Shown one piece after another: positions 52,135-60,001 of a stretch of DNA of 64,000 nt. Origin of the DNA: Geothrix fuzhouensis. Lineage in GTDB: Bacteria; Acidobacteriota; Holophagae; Holophagales; Holophagaceae. The position numbers were made by a program, and so were the translations under genes. The number at the start of each line of letters is the position of its first letter. Position 1 is the stretch's first letter. The notes beneath the pieces are model-generated. The model saw only the letters and a program-made list of their open reading frames with translations, was not told the DNA's origin and did no database searches. Where the stretch lies: positions 992,001 to 1,056,000 of the forward strand of contig NZ_JANHMQ010000001.1 of the NCBI RefSeq assembly GCF_024609325.1, given 5' to 3'.

Positions 52135-53013
52135 CTACTCCAAGTTCGCGGCCTCGATGATCCGTTGGAATTCAAAAAGGAACTCTCGGAAGTTTTGGGA
52201 GAGAAAGCGCACAACCCGACCATTCTCTAGCAGAGGCCTGAGGTAGCCACGGGCGATCGTCAGGGCCATGATGTGCTCGTTGTAGGTTTCATCGAGCATA
52301 CGGAAATCCTTCTCCTGGATCCTCATCTCGTGCTCGATTCGAGCGAGGTCGTCTGGATGAATGCCTGGGATCTTCTTCGGGCTCTCAGGATCCACAAGCT
52401 GTTCCCTCGACGTGGTCATCACGAGGGCACGGGCATACGTCACCGAGTAGTTCCCAGCCGCGACCATGATCTCGGACATCTCGATCTGGCGAAGTGGTTT
52501 CACCTTTTTGAGGAGTGACAGGGTCTTGAGGGCAACCTGCTTGTCCTGGAGCAAGCCAACAGCCTCTGGGCAGATGGTAAAGAGCAGGCTTCGATTCATG
52601 CGTACCGTATCGACCGCTAGGTTGAGCGCCCGCGCAATTCGCTCTTCTGGAACCCCAGCGTCCATTGCCTTCAGGATCATGCGATTTGCCTGGATGGGCG
52701 CAATTCGGTTCACCCGCTTGTTGAAGGTGTAGCCCTCATTGGCGAGGGAAACGAGACAGGGGGCCTCGGAGATCCCAAGCTCTCGCAGTGCTTCGACACG
52801 AGCGTGCCCATCGAGTAGAAGGTATTTCCCACCCTTTTGTGGGAACACGCTCAAGGGCTCAATGATTCCCACCTCGCGGATGGAGGCGGTCAGGGCACGG
52901 AACTTGGATGACTCCTTCAAGTTCTCGCCGGTGGCTCGCGTCGGCAAGAGCCGGTCCAGCCGGATTGTGATCCCCTCCAACTCAAATGCTGGTTCAAGCC
53001 GTGGGGCGCTCAT
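52135..53013 (-). CDS. ParB/RepB-like protein, second of pair
   Basis: This 292-residue protein has a ParB N-terminal-like domain with LLLDGHARVEALRELGI (the position of the ParB CTP/DNA-binding block) and ISEAPCLVS. A helical middle resembles the HTH part (VPEERIARALNLAVDTVRMNRSLL). The C-terminal half fits the RepB plasmid-partition type. It is the last gene of a recombinase-ParB-ParB operon, and its start overlaps the preceding gene by four bases (ATGA). No ParA is next to it, so simple partition is unlikely. Confidence 0.78.
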   Translation of the reverse strand: MSAPRLEPAFELEGITIRLDRLLPTRATGENLKESSKFRALTASIREVGIIEPLSVFPQKGGKYLLLDGHARVEALRELGISEAPCLVSLANEGYTFNKRVNRIAPIQANRMILKAMDAGVPEERIARALNLAVDTVRMNRSLLFTICPEAVGLLQDKQVALKTLSLLKKVKPLRQIEMSEIMVAAGNYSVTYARALVMTTSREQLVDPESPKKIPGIHPDDLARIEHEMRIQEKDFRMLDETYNEHIMALTIARGYLRPLLENGRVVRFLSQNFREFLFEFQRIIEAANLE

Positions 53014-53864
53014 TTCTGAAGCATTTCATTTAAATACTTCGGCAGGGCATCGAGTTTCTCGGCCCGAAGAAGGGTCACGAAGTGATCGTTCTTCATCAAA
53101 TCCTTCAGAGCCGTCAAGACAAACCGTAGTTGCTGCTCGCAATGTCGGGATTTCTTCACCAGCAGTTCCTGCTTTTGAGTTTCCTTCCGCAGTGTGCGGA
53201 CCAAATCCTGTTGTGAAGGTGCCTTGGATCGTCGCGAGCTAGACCTTCCTAGGTCTTTGCCATGAGCCCGACGCTCTTCAATGAGCCTGCGCATCTTCAC
53301 TAGCGAGCGTCCACGAAGTTTCCCGCTGTCATAGGCATCCTGGAGGCTACGCTGCATGCCCGCATCATCAAAGGTGGCGATTTCAATGGCCGATGTGATG
53401 GGAATGTCGCCACGTTCGACCGCCGCGACCAGACGATCTTCTCCGTTCTCAATCAGGCGGATGAGTTGCACGACGTAGCTCTCGCTCACGCCCGTGATTG
53501 CGGCGATGGCAGACAGGCTGTGGCCGCGCTCCCTTAACCCAGCCAAGTCCCTTGCCAACTCCAGGCAGGATGGTGTGCGTCTGGTCAGGTTTTCGACCAG
53601 GCTACAGAGAAGGCGATCCTCCAGAGGTATGTCTACAACCACCGCCGGGATTTCTCGGGCTCCGTAGGCGATATAGGCTTCAAGCCTCCCCTGCCCACAG
53701 ACGAGATCGAATCCATCTTCTCCCTCGCGTCGACTGACGGTAATTGGCTTCTTAAGGCCGATCTTGGCGATGTTCTCCACGATCTCCCTGAACTTCCCTT
53801 TGCTGCGACCTCGTGCATTGATCACGCGAATCTTATCGATGGAAACAATCTGGACCGTGGTCAT
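53010..53864 (-). CDS. ParB-like protein, first of pair
   Basis: This 284-residue protein has a ParB N-terminal domain with FDLVCGQGRLEAYIAYGAREIPAVVV, then LVENLTRRTPSCLELARDL and an HTH (HSLSAIAAITGVSESYVVQLIRLI). The C-terminal part is basic and coiled-coil-like (RTLRKETQKQELLVKKSRHCEQQ). It overlaps the recombinase gene upstream and the second ParB-like gene downstream, by four bases each. Its neighbours suggest that it acts with the recombinase on the element's own DNA, not as a plasmid partition protein with ParA. Confidence 0.82.
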   Translation of the reverse strand: MTTVQIVSIDKIRVINARGRSKGKFREIVENIAKIGLKKPITVSRREGEDGFDLVCGQGRLEAYIAYGAREIPAVVVDIPLEDRLLCSLVENLTRRTPSCLELARDLAGLRERGHSLSAIAAITGVSESYVVQLIRLIENGEDRLVAAVERGDIPITSAIEIATFDDAGMQRSLQDAYDSGKLRGRSLVKMRRLIEERRAHGKDLGRSSSRRSKAPSQQDLVRTLRKETQKQELLVKKSRHCEQQLRFVLTALKDLMKNDHFVTLLRAEKLDALPKYLNEMLQK

Positions 53865-55393
53865 GCTGCCACCACAGCCCTAACCGTTTGAGCAATTCCG
53901 AAGAAATACTCAAGCGACTGATAGCGGTATCCATCCAGGAACATCCCGTTGTCCTCCTTGATGCGAAGACGGGCCTCCCTCACGTCCAGAGACGGGAGAA
54001 CGTAGTAATCGAGTGGGGCCATATTTGCTGCATCCATCCGGACGACGATGGTGAGATCTGGCACGAGCCCAGTGTCCAAGCGGACCATCCAGCGCATGGC
54101 ATCGGCTCTGGAGACCTGGCATCGAGAGATGACAATCGAGACCGAATGCATGCCGTTGATGAGAAGCAGGTCCGTCCTAGGATCCTGTGTGACGGTGCCT
54201 CCATGCTCCTCAAGAGCCCTTATTACCTCCGCCATGATCTCGGGGTGAAGTCGTCGTAACCTCCGATTGATTTCCACATAGGCGAAATCCCGATCAGGCA
54301 GGTAGTCGACCAGTTGATAGGCCCTTGCGAGGCTGCCGAAGCGATGCCGGTAAGCTGAACTCGATGGCATGCCCTCTGCCTCGTCAATGATCAGCCCGCT
54401 CAGGCGACCATTGCGTTGGGCAAGGCCTCGAAGCAGTTCCAGAAACTCCGTGTCCGAGACCCTCTTGTGGCGTTCCAGGATGATTTCCTGCGCTAGAGTG
54501 AAATCAATCATGTCCACCACGGCATCGAAGGCCTCGTTGCGCCGAACCCACATCTGGGGTGGATTTTTGACACGCTTCTTTTTCAATTTGAATGAAACCT
54601 TGTTATACACGTTGTTTCCAACGTATTTTTCGTTCGTGAGCACCTGGTGAATCATCCCTCGGGTCCAGTCCCGGCCTAGCTCTCCGAAGATTCCAGCCCG
54701 GTTGAGTTCTCCAGCGATCTGCCGTTCGGTGTATCCCTCCGAAACGAACAGACGATAGATCCTACGGACCACCGCCCGCTCGTCCGGTGGGCCAGGCACC
54801 AGCACCACGCGATCGGTCTGAAGGCTCTTCTGTTCACCAGGTTGTAGCTCTGTTTTTGGTTTTCCAGCCTGATCGATGAGCAGCCTCCGTAATCCGTATC
54901 CGGCTGCTCCCCCTTGCCGGAACCCTAGTTCAATCAAGCGGCATTGGCCCTTGAACACCTTTGTCGAAAGCTCTCGGCTGTATTCACCGGCCATGGCCCG
55001 CTTGACGCCCTTCACGATGGTGCTGACCGGGCTACCATCATTTTCAAATTGCTCTGCACAGTACTGAACGTTGATCCCGGCCCGTTTACAGATGTATTCG
55101 TAGTAGGCACTTTCGTCGGCGTCCTGGAATCGCCCCCAGCGGCTCACGTCGTACACAAGAATCGTGGTGAAATCCGCCCGACCGCATTGGACGGTCTCGA
55201 TGAGTTCTTTCAGACCATCCCGGCCATCAAGGCGAAGCCCACTTTTCCCTGCATCGCAGAATGTCCGGACGATCTGAATACCCCGTCTTGTGGCGTATTC
55301 CTTCAGGGCATCAGACTGATTTTCCGTCGAGTACTGCTGATGCTCTGTGGACATCCGCACGTATTGGGCTGCCTGGATCAGGTCGTCACTCAT
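53861..55393 (-). CDS. Large serine recombinase
   Basis: This 510-residue site-specific recombinase has an N-terminal resolvase catalytic domain with the nucleophile S15 in YVRMSTEHQQYSTENQ and the conserved DVSRWGR block near 80-87. A recombinase domain follows (about 180-270: GYGLRRLLID, DERAVVRRIYRLFVSEGYTERQIAGELN, MIHQVLTNEKYVGNNVYNK). No Cys-based zinc ribbon, as in phage integrases, is visible; the last 200 residues are of a different type. It is the first gene of the operon with the two ParB-like genes, all overlapping by four bases. Confidence 0.9.
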   Translation of the reverse strand: MSDDLIQAAQYVRMSTEHQQYSTENQSDALKEYATRRGIQIVRTFCDAGKSGLRLDGRDGLKELIETVQCGRADFTTILVYDVSRWGRFQDADESAYYEYICKRAGINVQYCAEQFENDGSPVSTIVKGVKRAMAGEYSRELSTKVFKGQCRLIELGFRQGGAAGYGLRRLLIDQAGKPKTELQPGEQKSLQTDRVVLVPGPPDERAVVRRIYRLFVSEGYTERQIAGELNRAGIFGELGRDWTRGMIHQVLTNEKYVGNNVYNKVSFKLKKKRVKNPPQMWVRRNEAFDAVVDMIDFTLAQEIILERHKRVSDTEFLELLRGLAQRNGRLSGLIIDEAEGMPSSSAYRHRFGSLARAYQLVDYLPDRDFAYVEINRRLRRLHPEIMAEVIRALEEHGGTVTQDPRTDLLLINGMHSVSIVISRCQVSRADAMRWMVRLDTGLVPDLTIVVRMDAANMAPLDYYVLPSLDVREARLRIKEDNGMFLDGYRYQSLEYFFGIAQTVRAVVAA

Positions 55394-55485
55394 GCTGCAC
55401 CCCGTCTGTCTAGGTGGTGGTGGGCTTCGGCAACCGTTCCTTGGCCCTGGCAGACGACCCTACCTGCCTCTCGGCTCGCCCACCA

Positions 55486-55556
55486 TGACCTAATAGGTCA
55501 AGTTTTCGGCGAAAGCATGACCAGTTAGGTCAAGTCCATGGGGGAATCTGACCTGG
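55486..55556. promoter_or_regulatory. Operator-like palindromes between recombinase and XRE genes
   Basis: TGACCTAATAGGTCA (55486-55500) is a perfect odd palindrome. A close copy, TGACCAGTTAGGTCA (55518-55532), starts exactly 32 bases further on, about three helical turns. A TGACCTGG half-site near 55549 continues the same spacing. The sites lie between two divergent genes and are natural targets for the XRE protein encoded at 55593. Confidence 0.65.
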
Positions 55557-55592
55557 CGTGTCGGCGTGCCCTCCTCGACAGAGGCTCCCCCT

Positions 55593-55940
55593 ATGAACTC
55601 CCTTCCCAAACGCCTTGGTCAAAGGATCGCCAGACAACGACGGGCTGCGGGGCTGACTCAGGCCGAATTGGCCGAAAAGGTCGGTGTCCAACCTGAAACC
55701 ATCAGTCGTCTCGAAACCGGGAAAAGAACTGTTTCCCTTAGAGTGGTGGCCACAATCTCTGAATCGCTCGGCCTTGAACTCCATGAACTCTTCCGACTAC
55801 AGCTTTCTGACAGCGCCAAGGACCAGGCCATGGGAAGGCTTACGTGGTTTGCTTCACGGCTCACGGCAGCCGAAATCGAGCTCATTCTTGATGTCGGATC
55901 CGCAGCGTTAATGCATGTCCGAAGGGCTCAAGGGAAATAG
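55593..55940 (+). CDS. XRE-family transcriptional regulator
   Basis: This 115-residue protein has an N-terminal Cro/C1-type HTH (about 3-60: RLGQRIARQRRAAGLTQAELAEKVGVQPETISRLETGKRTVSL). A short helical C-terminal part follows, with a possible oligomer interface. The ATG at 55593 is used; an in-frame GTG at 55566 is possible. It is divergent from the serine recombinase operon, with two palindromic sites between them, so it probably represses the recombinase-ParB operon and itself. Confidence 0.88.
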   Translation: MNSLPKRLGQRIARQRRAAGLTQAELAEKVGVQPETISRLETGKRTVSLRVVATISESLGLELHELFRLQLSDSAKDQAMGRLTWFASRLTAAEIELILDVGSAALMHVRRAQGK

Positions 55941-56161
55941 GAGGCAATTCCGTCCACTCCCCCTCATTTCCGTCATGGCGGCCATGAGCGACGCAGGGCG
56001 GAACCCGCAAAGCGCAGCGGCCCGCAAGACGGAGGGCTCCCCCTGGGAGACCATCTTGGGGGCTTGCGGGCTCCGACCGGAGGCGCAGCATCCTCGCCAG
56101 AACGGGAAGGAGGGGGCCACCTTCAGTAGCCAGAAGGCCCCCCCAGCGCTCCTGCCGAGGC

Positions 56162-57055
56162 TCAGGCGGCCTCCTCTTCGCCCACGCCCTGCATCCGACG
56201 GCCAAGAATAAAGTCAGCGGCCTTCTGGGCGCGGGCGGCAGCGGTAACGAAAGCGCTCTGGTCCTTCTGAAGCTTCTCCAGCCATCCCTGGAGGTAGGCC
56301 GTCTGGTTTTCAATCACGGCCTGGTCGATGCCAACCTCGGCACACAAGAAGGCCGCACAAAGCTCAGCCACCAACTCTTCCATGGAATAATCCCGACCCC
56401 CAAAGTGAGAACCGGACATGAGTTCCTTCCGATTCAGCCGACTGGCATGGCCCGTGGCGTGACCAGCTTCATGGAAAAGGGTCTCGTAATACCCCTCAGG
56501 AGTTCCGAAGGCCTTCCGATCGGGCAGCTTCACCAGATCCAGGCCAGGTATGTAGCAAGCGCGGTCCCCGCCATAGTGCAACTCTGGACGATGCGGCATG
56601 CCTTCCCACAAGGCCTCAGCGTCCTGGATGGGGTCAAACTCGGCAGTGACAGGAAGGGCTTCTGGCAGCACCAGGGAAAGTCCTTCGCATTGGGACACAT
56701 TGAAAACGATGTAGGTCTTTGCAAAGGGGATCTTCCTTCCCACCTGATCGGCTTCTGTGGCGGTGTCCTCAGTGATCTCCAAGAGCTTCCAGAAGACGAC
56801 TGGGAACCCATGCTCACCTTTGCGGATGTGGCCGCCGAGCGCCTGCGCCTGACGGTAGGTCAAGAAGATCGGGTTTGGGTAGGACAGCATGCCCAGCAGG
56901 AACCAATTGGCACCCCTGTATAGGTTCCCGCTGATGTTGCGCGGATGCTGCATTCCTAAACCTTTGATGGCCCTCCAGGGACGACGCCAGGGGATCTGGC
57001 CATGGGAGAGCATGTCGAGGATGCGGGCAGTGATGGATTCATAAGCTGGGGACAT
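56162..57055 (-). CDS. ArdC-like antirestriction protein with zincin domain
   Basis: This 297-residue protein has the ArdC N-terminal ssDNA-binding domain (about 1-125: ARILDMLSHGQIPWRRPWRAIKGL, then NLYRGANWFLL and KGEHGFPVVFWK). A zinc metallopeptidase-like domain with HEAGHATGH (195-203) follows. ArdC protects incoming conjugative DNA from restriction in plasmids such as pSa. Its presence points to entry of this element by conjugation. It is followed by no gene for about 220 bases, and the ssb gene lies upstream on the same strand. Confidence 0.92.
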   Translation of the reverse strand: MSPAYESITARILDMLSHGQIPWRRPWRAIKGLGMQHPRNISGNLYRGANWFLLGMLSYPNPIFLTYRQAQALGGHIRKGEHGFPVVFWKLLEITEDTATEADQVGRKIPFAKTYIVFNVSQCEGLSLVLPEALPVTAEFDPIQDAEALWEGMPHRPELHYGGDRACYIPGLDLVKLPDRKAFGTPEGYYETLFHEAGHATGHASRLNRKELMSGSHFGGRDYSMEELVAELCAAFLCAEVGIDQAVIENQTAYLQGWLEKLQKDQSAFVTAAARAQKAADFILGRRMQGVGEEEAA

Positions 57056-57098
57056 GGTGGACTCCTGAATCGTGGGGTGAGGGAGAGAGAAGACCGCC

Positions 57099-57443
57099 CT
57101 ACTGGGCGGCCTCCTCTCGGGGCTCAGCCTGCTTGCGGCTCAGGATCTGAAAGTCGGAGGCCACAAGCTCGACCACTTGGCGCTCCACGCCATGCGTGTC
57201 GGTGTAGCTTCGCGTGCGCTTCTCGCCGTAGATCAGAACGGCCTGGCCCTTGCTCAGGAGTTTCTCGGCGCGGGCTGCGAGGGTGCCCCAGATGACGACA
57301 GGCGTCCATTCGGTGTGTTTCTGGCCCCGATATACACGGCTGGTGGCTATGGAGAAGGAAGCTTTCTGCTTCCCGGTGGGGGTGAGGGCGAAGCGCGGAT
57401 CGCTGCCGAGGTGGCCGGTGATGATGAGGGTGTTGAGGGTCAT
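57099..57443 (-). CDS. ssb: Single-stranded DNA-binding protein
   Basis: This 114-residue protein has an OB-fold SSB: LNTLIITGHLGSDPRFALTPTGKQKASFSIATSR, then KHTEWTPVVIWGTLAARAEKLLSKGQAVLIYGEKRTRSY. It lacks the long Gly/Pro linker and acidic tail of the chromosomal SSB, a form common on plasmids and elements. The ATG at 57443 has AAGGAG 6 bases upstream. It precedes the ArdC gene by 43 bases and is probably cotranscribed with it. Single-stranded DNA handling during transfer or replication is the likely role. Confidence 0.92.
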   Translation of the reverse strand: MTLNTLIITGHLGSDPRFALTPTGKQKASFSIATSRVYRGQKHTEWTPVVIWGTLAARAEKLLSKGQAVLIYGEKRTRSYTDTHGVERQVVELVASDFQILSRKQAEPREEAAQ

Positions 57444-57680
57444 GGTGTGCTCCTTGGGGTCTGCCGCTCCCTGCGGCTCGACCAAGACAAGCGACGCCGC
57501 TCCCAAGGCAAGAGGACGCTTTCGCGGAGGGGCTCCCGCTCGGCGGGAAACAAGAAAGCAGAGGACTCGCCGCCGCCGGGCGCAAGGGAAGCGCAGGCAA
57601 GGCCGCAGGGAACGGCTGAACAAAAGCGAAATTGCTCTCAGCCTCTGTGTCTGTGCCGCCCCTGGAGACGGTCTGCCGGG
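57444..57680. other. Intergenic region of 237 bases between ssb and abrB-like gene
   Basis: No gene is seen in either strand; the only open frames follow the GC-rich shadow of ssb. It probably holds the ssb-ardC promoter. No repeat or RNA gene was recognised. Confidence 0.5.
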
Positions 57681-57971
57681 TTAGCCCTTTGCCGGATAGA
57701 CCACCCTAATCGTTCGGGCTACAATTTCGGCTGTCATTGCGGGCGCAACCTGAGCATTGAACTCCTTGATGGTTTCTTGGATCACACCTTCCAGCATTTC
57801 GGCAAGCTTGTATCGTCTGTGGGCAGGTTCCGCCTTTCGGATCACGAACCCGTCGGGGAGCACGTCCAAGTCGAGGGCATCTCCCGCCTTGATGTCGAGG
57901 AGTTTCAGCAGACCGGCAGGAATGGTGATGATGACTGCCCCACCCTGTTTCCGTGCCTTGACCAGGATCAT
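57681..57971 (-). CDS. AbrB/MazE/SpoVT-type DNA-binding protein
   Basis: This 96-residue protein has an N-terminal swapped-hairpin AbrB domain (about 3-47: VKARKQGGAVIITIPAGLLKLLDIKAGDALDLDVLPDGFVI), the fold of MazE/PemI-type antitoxins and of transition-state regulators. A short helical C-terminal part follows (RRYKLAEMLEGVIQETIKEF) that could hold a toxin. No MazF/PemK-type gene is adjacent in either direction, so it may be an orphan or a regulator of the element. Confidence 0.85.
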   Translation of the reverse strand: MILVKARKQGGAVIITIPAGLLKLLDIKAGDALDLDVLPDGFVIRKAEPAHRRYKLAEMLEGVIQETIKEFNAQVAPAMTAEIVARTIRVVYPAKG

Positions 57972-58126
57972 CGTGCCCTCCGAATTGTCCCCAGCGGTGA
58001 CGCAAGACAGGTGATAAGCCTGGATTCGAACAGCGTCACTAAATTCTCCTCATGCATAGCCAGCCCTCCTTTCCATGGAGAACGCAGGTTCAAGTGCCTC
58101 TTCAGGGCCTGTCGTCGCCACTCCCA

Positions 58127-58402
58127 TTAACGGACTCTAGGTGGGACCAGCGCGGCGATCCAGGATCGGCATTCCTGCTCGTCACGGAAGATCCGGCAGA
58201 GCCTCTGATCGGCTCCGGCTGCGACGACCCGTGCCCACTGGGAAAACCGCTCGTGTGACGAATCGAAGACCGTCTCTGCGAATACCGGGCTGAATCGATC
58301 GGTCATCACATTGCTCGCGAGGAAGCATCCTGCCGGGGCTGCGAAGTAGACCTTCTTCGTGAGGCGAAGAGAAATGGGGTTGATGTTCATGTTCAGATCC
58401 AT
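58127..58402 (-). CDS. Small protein of unknown function in the element
   Basis: This 91-residue open frame has a beta-type start (ISLRLTKKVYFAAPAGCFLASNVM) and a charged helical end (EQECRSWIAALVPPRV). No domain is recognised. No good ribosome-binding site is seen before the ATG at 58402. It lies between the AbrB-like gene and the RepA-like gene on the same strand, and shares their general composition. Its reality is likely but not proven. Confidence 0.45.
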   Translation of the reverse strand: MDLNMNINPISLRLTKKVYFAAPAGCFLASNVMTDRFSPVFAETVFDSSHERFSQWARVVAAGADQRLCRIFRDEQECRSWIAALVPPRVR

Positions 58403-58490
58403 GGGCTAGGGTGATGTGAAATGAATCGAAGGGCACTCCCTTCCACCCCCCCCATAGGGGGGACACAAGGGAGTGCTGAGGCGGGTGATG

Positions 58491-59870
58491 TCAGTCTTCG
58501 TCAGGGGCCTCGGTGAGCAACTCCTGGATGTGGCGCAACCCCTGCTCTGAGACCTGCAAGGTACGCGGGAGCAGGTGACCGTCCTTCCGGAGCCTGGTAA
58601 GGGCGTTTTCGAGGGCCTTCCGCGCCTTCTGGCCAGCCCCGAAGACCTGCAACTGTAGGGCCTCACGGTCGATGGGTTCCTTGGCCCGGCTAAGCGCCAC
58701 GAGAAGCTGGAATTGCAGGCCAAGCTCCTTGAGCTTCCCCCGGTTCTTGAAAAGCGTGGCGACGATTTCCTCCCCCTTGGGGTGAAGCCGAAAGCAGCCC
58801 TGGCCAGGATCTCCAGGGTCGATGCGGTCCAGGAAGAGCAACTCAGGTTTAGCGGCCTTGACCTTGCTGACTCGCCCAACCGCGTAGCCCAAGTTGTAGG
58901 CCTTTTCCGGGTCTAGGCCCGACCGATCGGCTTCATCCCAAGTGATCCAGCCAAGCTGGAGAATGAACCGTGCCGCACCTTCGTTGGCGCTGCTTCCGCG
59001 CATCATGCTGGGATGCAGGCGCTCGTGGATGGGGCTGCGATCCTTGCCAATCTGCCCCTCCTTCCGCAGGTGGTGGGAGAAAATGACGGTGACGCCGTAC
59101 TTCCGCGAGAGTGAACGGGCCACCGCCCAGAGCATTCGCGATGAGGACGCATCATTCTCTGATCCATCACTGACCGCCGCGAAGGTATCGATGATCACCA
59201 GAGCAGGCTTGATTCCTGCCGTGATCATCATGCCAAGCTGGTGCTCCAGATCTTGATGCAACCGTGCGAATGAAGTGTCCAGAGTATGTTCCCAGTTGGG
59301 CACATAGGGCCAAAGGTGCTTTCGGTAATTGGCCTCGTTCTCGTCCGTCCAATCAGGGAAGGTCTCCGCAACGCTATCCACGCGAGGCTTGACCTCCTCA
59401 ACGCTGTCATCCTCCAGGAAAACCATCAGGACTCCGCCAGGTTCATCCAAGGTCTTCCTTCCAAGCACCGGCCTCGCAATCGAGACTCCAGCAGCGATCT
59501 GCAACAGAAGTGAGGTTTTCCCGTGGTCACTGACCGCGCCGACCAGACCAGGCACCCCAAGAGGAATCATCCCGTCCCAGAGCCACCTTCGCGGAACAGA
59601 GGGAGAATCCCTCAGTTGATCCATGTTCAGCTTGATGAGTGGGCCAGGACGTGCGGGAGCCTGCACCTCCTGCATGGGGGCCTTGGGCGCACCCGCCACC
59701 AGCTTTTGGAGGTCTGCCAAGGAAAAGAAGGGGGGGAACATATCAGCGATGTCCCACCCATGAAGAAGGCCCCCTGGAAGCGTGACAATCCGCGCATACG
59801 CCGTGGATTTGGAAATCCGGAAATCCGTTGCGTACTCTGCAACGGTCATTGCAATTCTGGTTGGTCCCAT
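58491..59870 (-). CDS. RepA-like AAA ATPase (replicative helicase family)
   Basis: This protein of about 459 residues starts with an HTH-like segment (EYATDFRISKSTAYARI). A RecA/RepA-type ATPase core follows, with Walker A GAVSDHGKTS (111-120), FLEDD near 155 and Walker B ALVIIDTF near 225, then SHHLRKEG and RGSSANEGAARFILQL. Plasmid RepA helicases and KaiC-like proteins share this layout. The ATG at 59870 has CAGGAG upstream. An inverted repeat cluster lies just before the start. It is likely the element's replication helicase. Confidence 0.82.
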   Translation of the reverse strand: MGPTRIAMTVAEYATDFRISKSTAYARIVTLPGGLLHGWDIADMFPPFFSLADLQKLVAGAPKAPMQEVQAPARPGPLIKLNMDQLRDSPSVPRRWLWDGMIPLGVPGLVGAVSDHGKTSLLLQIAAGVSIARPVLGRKTLDEPGGVLMVFLEDDSVEEVKPRVDSVAETFPDWTDENEANYRKHLWPYVPNWEHTLDTSFARLHQDLEHQLGMMITAGIKPALVIIDTFAAVSDGSENDASSSRMLWAVARSLSRKYGVTVIFSHHLRKEGQIGKDRSPIHERLHPSMMRGSSANEGAARFILQLGWITWDEADRSGLDPEKAYNLGYAVGRVSKVKAAKPELLFLDRIDPGDPGQGCFRLHPKGEEIVATLFKNRGKLKELGLQFQLLVALSRAKEPIDREALQLQVFGAGQKARKALENALTRLRKDGHLLPRTLQVSEQGLRHIQELLTEAPDED

Positions 59871-59879
59871 TTGGACACT

Positions 59880-59918
59880 CCTGGTCACGTTTGTGATCAC
59901 CGCGATCACAGAACCAGG
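59880..59918. promoter_or_regulatory. Nested inverted repeat upstream of the RepA-like gene
   Basis: TGTGATC (59892-59898) and GATCACA (59904-59910) flank ACCGC, and an outer CCTGGT (59880-59885) is mirrored by ACCAGG (59913-59918). The inner repeat lies 22 bases upstream of the ATG. It could be an operator or a replication-initiator site. Confidence 0.5.
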
Positions 59919-60001
59919 ATTTGGGCAGGCAACTCCACCAACCTGAGGAGACGCCTCCTCTGGTTGGTTGGACTGTTATATGGTGGATCCGAGCCGAAAA
60001 C

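Noticed and set aside
52135-53864. A plasmid ParAB partition system
   Set aside because: There are two ParB-like proteins but no ParA ATPase next to them, and both overlap a recombinase gene.
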